From contig NW_019091758.1 of the NCBI RefSeq assembly GCF_001949145.1, positions 1 through 19,834 on the forward strand: a stretch of 19,834 bases of DNA. The letters are read 5' to 3'. A model generated the notes under the pieces. The model saw only the letters and a list, made by a program, of their open reading frames with translations. It was not told the DNA's origin and made no database searches. Made by a program: the position numbers and the translations under genes. Of the stretch, positions 18,707 to 19,834 are shown one piece after another (the stretch's first letter is position 1; the number at the start of each line of letters is the position of its first letter). This DNA is from Acanthaster planci (taxonomy: Eukaryota; Echinodermata; Asteroidea; Valvatida; Acanthasteridae).

Positions 18707-19640
18707 CTGGAAGGTTAGGGCTTAGAAAAACCACTTTGCGAAAATGCAGGTGTTTCAGATCAGAAAGTGCAAAAGAACCATCAAAAAACTTCTAAAACCT
18801 ACAAATATTCCAGCAAACTTTTTTCAAAAAACTTGGAATAAACACAACAATGATCCTACTTATAATCGAAACAAAGAAATGTTGTAAGATGCTAGAACAT
18901 GTTTTTGGATTAAAAAAAAATAAGTATTTCCCCATGAAAACAAAATGGCTATTTTATAAATTGTAAATCACAACTTTAAAAATGAAACAACCACAATTAA
19001 AAAAGGGACAATCAATCAAACAGAAAATAAATACCATAAGCTCGCAGACATGGTAATAATGGACTGTATATTGCCGTAAATTCCCAGGCTGAAAACAGCA
19101 AATTAAGATGTACGACTGGAAATGCAGGAAATGGTCTGCCTTGCAGTGATTATAAAGACCTTGATCCAAATCAGCCGAAATTCAATCAAACAGCAGTTGT
19201 CAGGGGATACAATTGTTTGGTGGTGTATTGGTATGGAGACTGTATGGAGGTTGGTACAGTTTCGTGTACACTGTTAGCTACATGAACACTGTTTGGTTGG
19301 TACCCAAGTGTGGATGGGTAAAACCACTGCAGCCGATGGAGACGAGTTGTGCTGAAAACATACAGAACGAAAACCGAGGCTTGGACACCAGTCCGACAGT
19401 GTGGAGGAGAAGCCAGATCTCGTGAGCAGAGTCTGAGCTGATTGAACGCTGCAACTTAACAAACTGCATGCTATCTGATTTAACAACGAATCATTCGATT
19501 GTACAGTTCTTTCTGAAGGAGCACATCCAAGATCTCGCTTCAAAATCTGTAACTAATTGGAGTAATCCGCACTTCCAAGTCTGCAAACAGACTCTTCTTA
19601 ATTTCCACTTCTGCCATTTAAGATTACACTCCTCTTCAAG
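18707..19640. other. Region between the two divergent genes
   Basis: AT-rich to about 19200, then more even in composition. It should contain the lectin's promoter and perhaps the 5' end of the Hedgehog-like gene. I see no clear TATA box or signal-peptide exon. Confidence 0.4.
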
Positions 19641-19834
19641 ATGTACACCATTCAGGGTTTGGGGGCTCTGCTCTTGCTGACTGCAGGAATTATTGTCTCG
19701 ATGGGCCCTGATTCTTGCATCTTGAATGCCAACATCTGCAAGGAATCTTGGCAGAGCTGGAATGGGTCCTGCTACTTCATCACATCCACTTCTCAGACCT
19801 GGCATGACAGCCATGAAGTTTGCCGAGCCCTGAG
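19641..19834 (+). CDS. Secreted C-type lectin, N-terminal part (runs off the window)
   Basis: The ATG at 19641 has A at -3 and opens 64 codons to the window end. Residues 1 to about 22 form a signal peptide with the hydrophobic core LGALLLLTAGIIV. The C-type lectin fold then begins: C26 and C33, W37 and W40, NGSCY (C44) and TWHDSHEVCRAL (C61). This is the usual first disulfide pair and the first helix of the domain. N41-G-S is a possible glycosylation site. The carbohydrate-binding motifs (EPN or QPD, and WND) lie beyond the window, so ligand type and calcium use are unknown. Invertebrate lectins of this kind act in immunity, adhesion or egg and venom fluids. The gene diverges from the Hedgehog-like gene. 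Confidence 0.9.
   Translation, partial: MYTIQGLGALLLLTAGIIVSMGPDSCILNANICKESWQSWNGSCYFITSTSQTWHDSHEVCRAL

Noticed and set aside
19491-19814. Minus-strand 107-codon frame
   Set aside because: It is the antisense shadow of the C-type lectin start, whose signal peptide and lectin motifs are clear on the plus strand.

Overview
This window looks like animal genomic DNA. Its coding sequence is split into short exons with GT..AG introns of roughly 0.2-2 kb. It also carries a tRNA-derived SINE family, a TTAA-flanked DNA transposon remnant and a minisatellite, and there is no bacterial-style operon. A galactose-3-O-sulfotransferase-like pseudogene, a secreted C-type lectin and a Hedgehog-domain-like gene together fit an invertebrate deuterostome (lancelet or echinoderm type). 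The species cannot be fixed from the sequence alone.

Layout. Positions 1-739 are non-coding with a nested hairpin near the left end. Positions 740-1785 (+) hold a decayed sulfotransferase with several frameshifts and an in-frame stop. From about 2400 to at least 17851, and probably to about 18700, one gene runs on the minus strand. I assembled 14 coding exons for it by hand. Every exon pair joins with GT..AG boundaries and matching reading phase. Together they give 732 codons from the first supported exon (17851) to a TAG stop at 3786-3788, followed by an apparent 3' UTR. The N-terminus with its expected signal peptide is not resolved. A GC-richer block at 18420-18706 is the best place to look. 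At the right edge, 19641 to the window end (+), a C-type lectin gene begins with a signal peptide and the first part of its lectin fold.

The main interest is the minus-strand gene. Residues about 102-205 of the assembled protein resemble the Hedgehog N-terminal signalling domain, including WPGVKL, E.WDE and SLHYEGRA. Two of the three zinc-ligand positions appear replaced, and there is no Hedgehog autoprocessing (Hint/Hog) domain downstream. Instead comes a second, more diverged copy of what looks like the same fold (about 275-388), a cysteine-containing region (about 430-566) and a basic C-terminal tail. I do not recognise a named gene with this architecture.

The introns carry repeats that explain much of the non-coding sequence: a 59-bp minisatellite (6310-7137), two same-family SINEs (9938-10171 and 15241-15489), a 489-bp piggyBac-like MITE (14389-14877), a ~105-bp tandem duplication (7984-8190) and several hairpins. 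The other introns hold nothing I can name.
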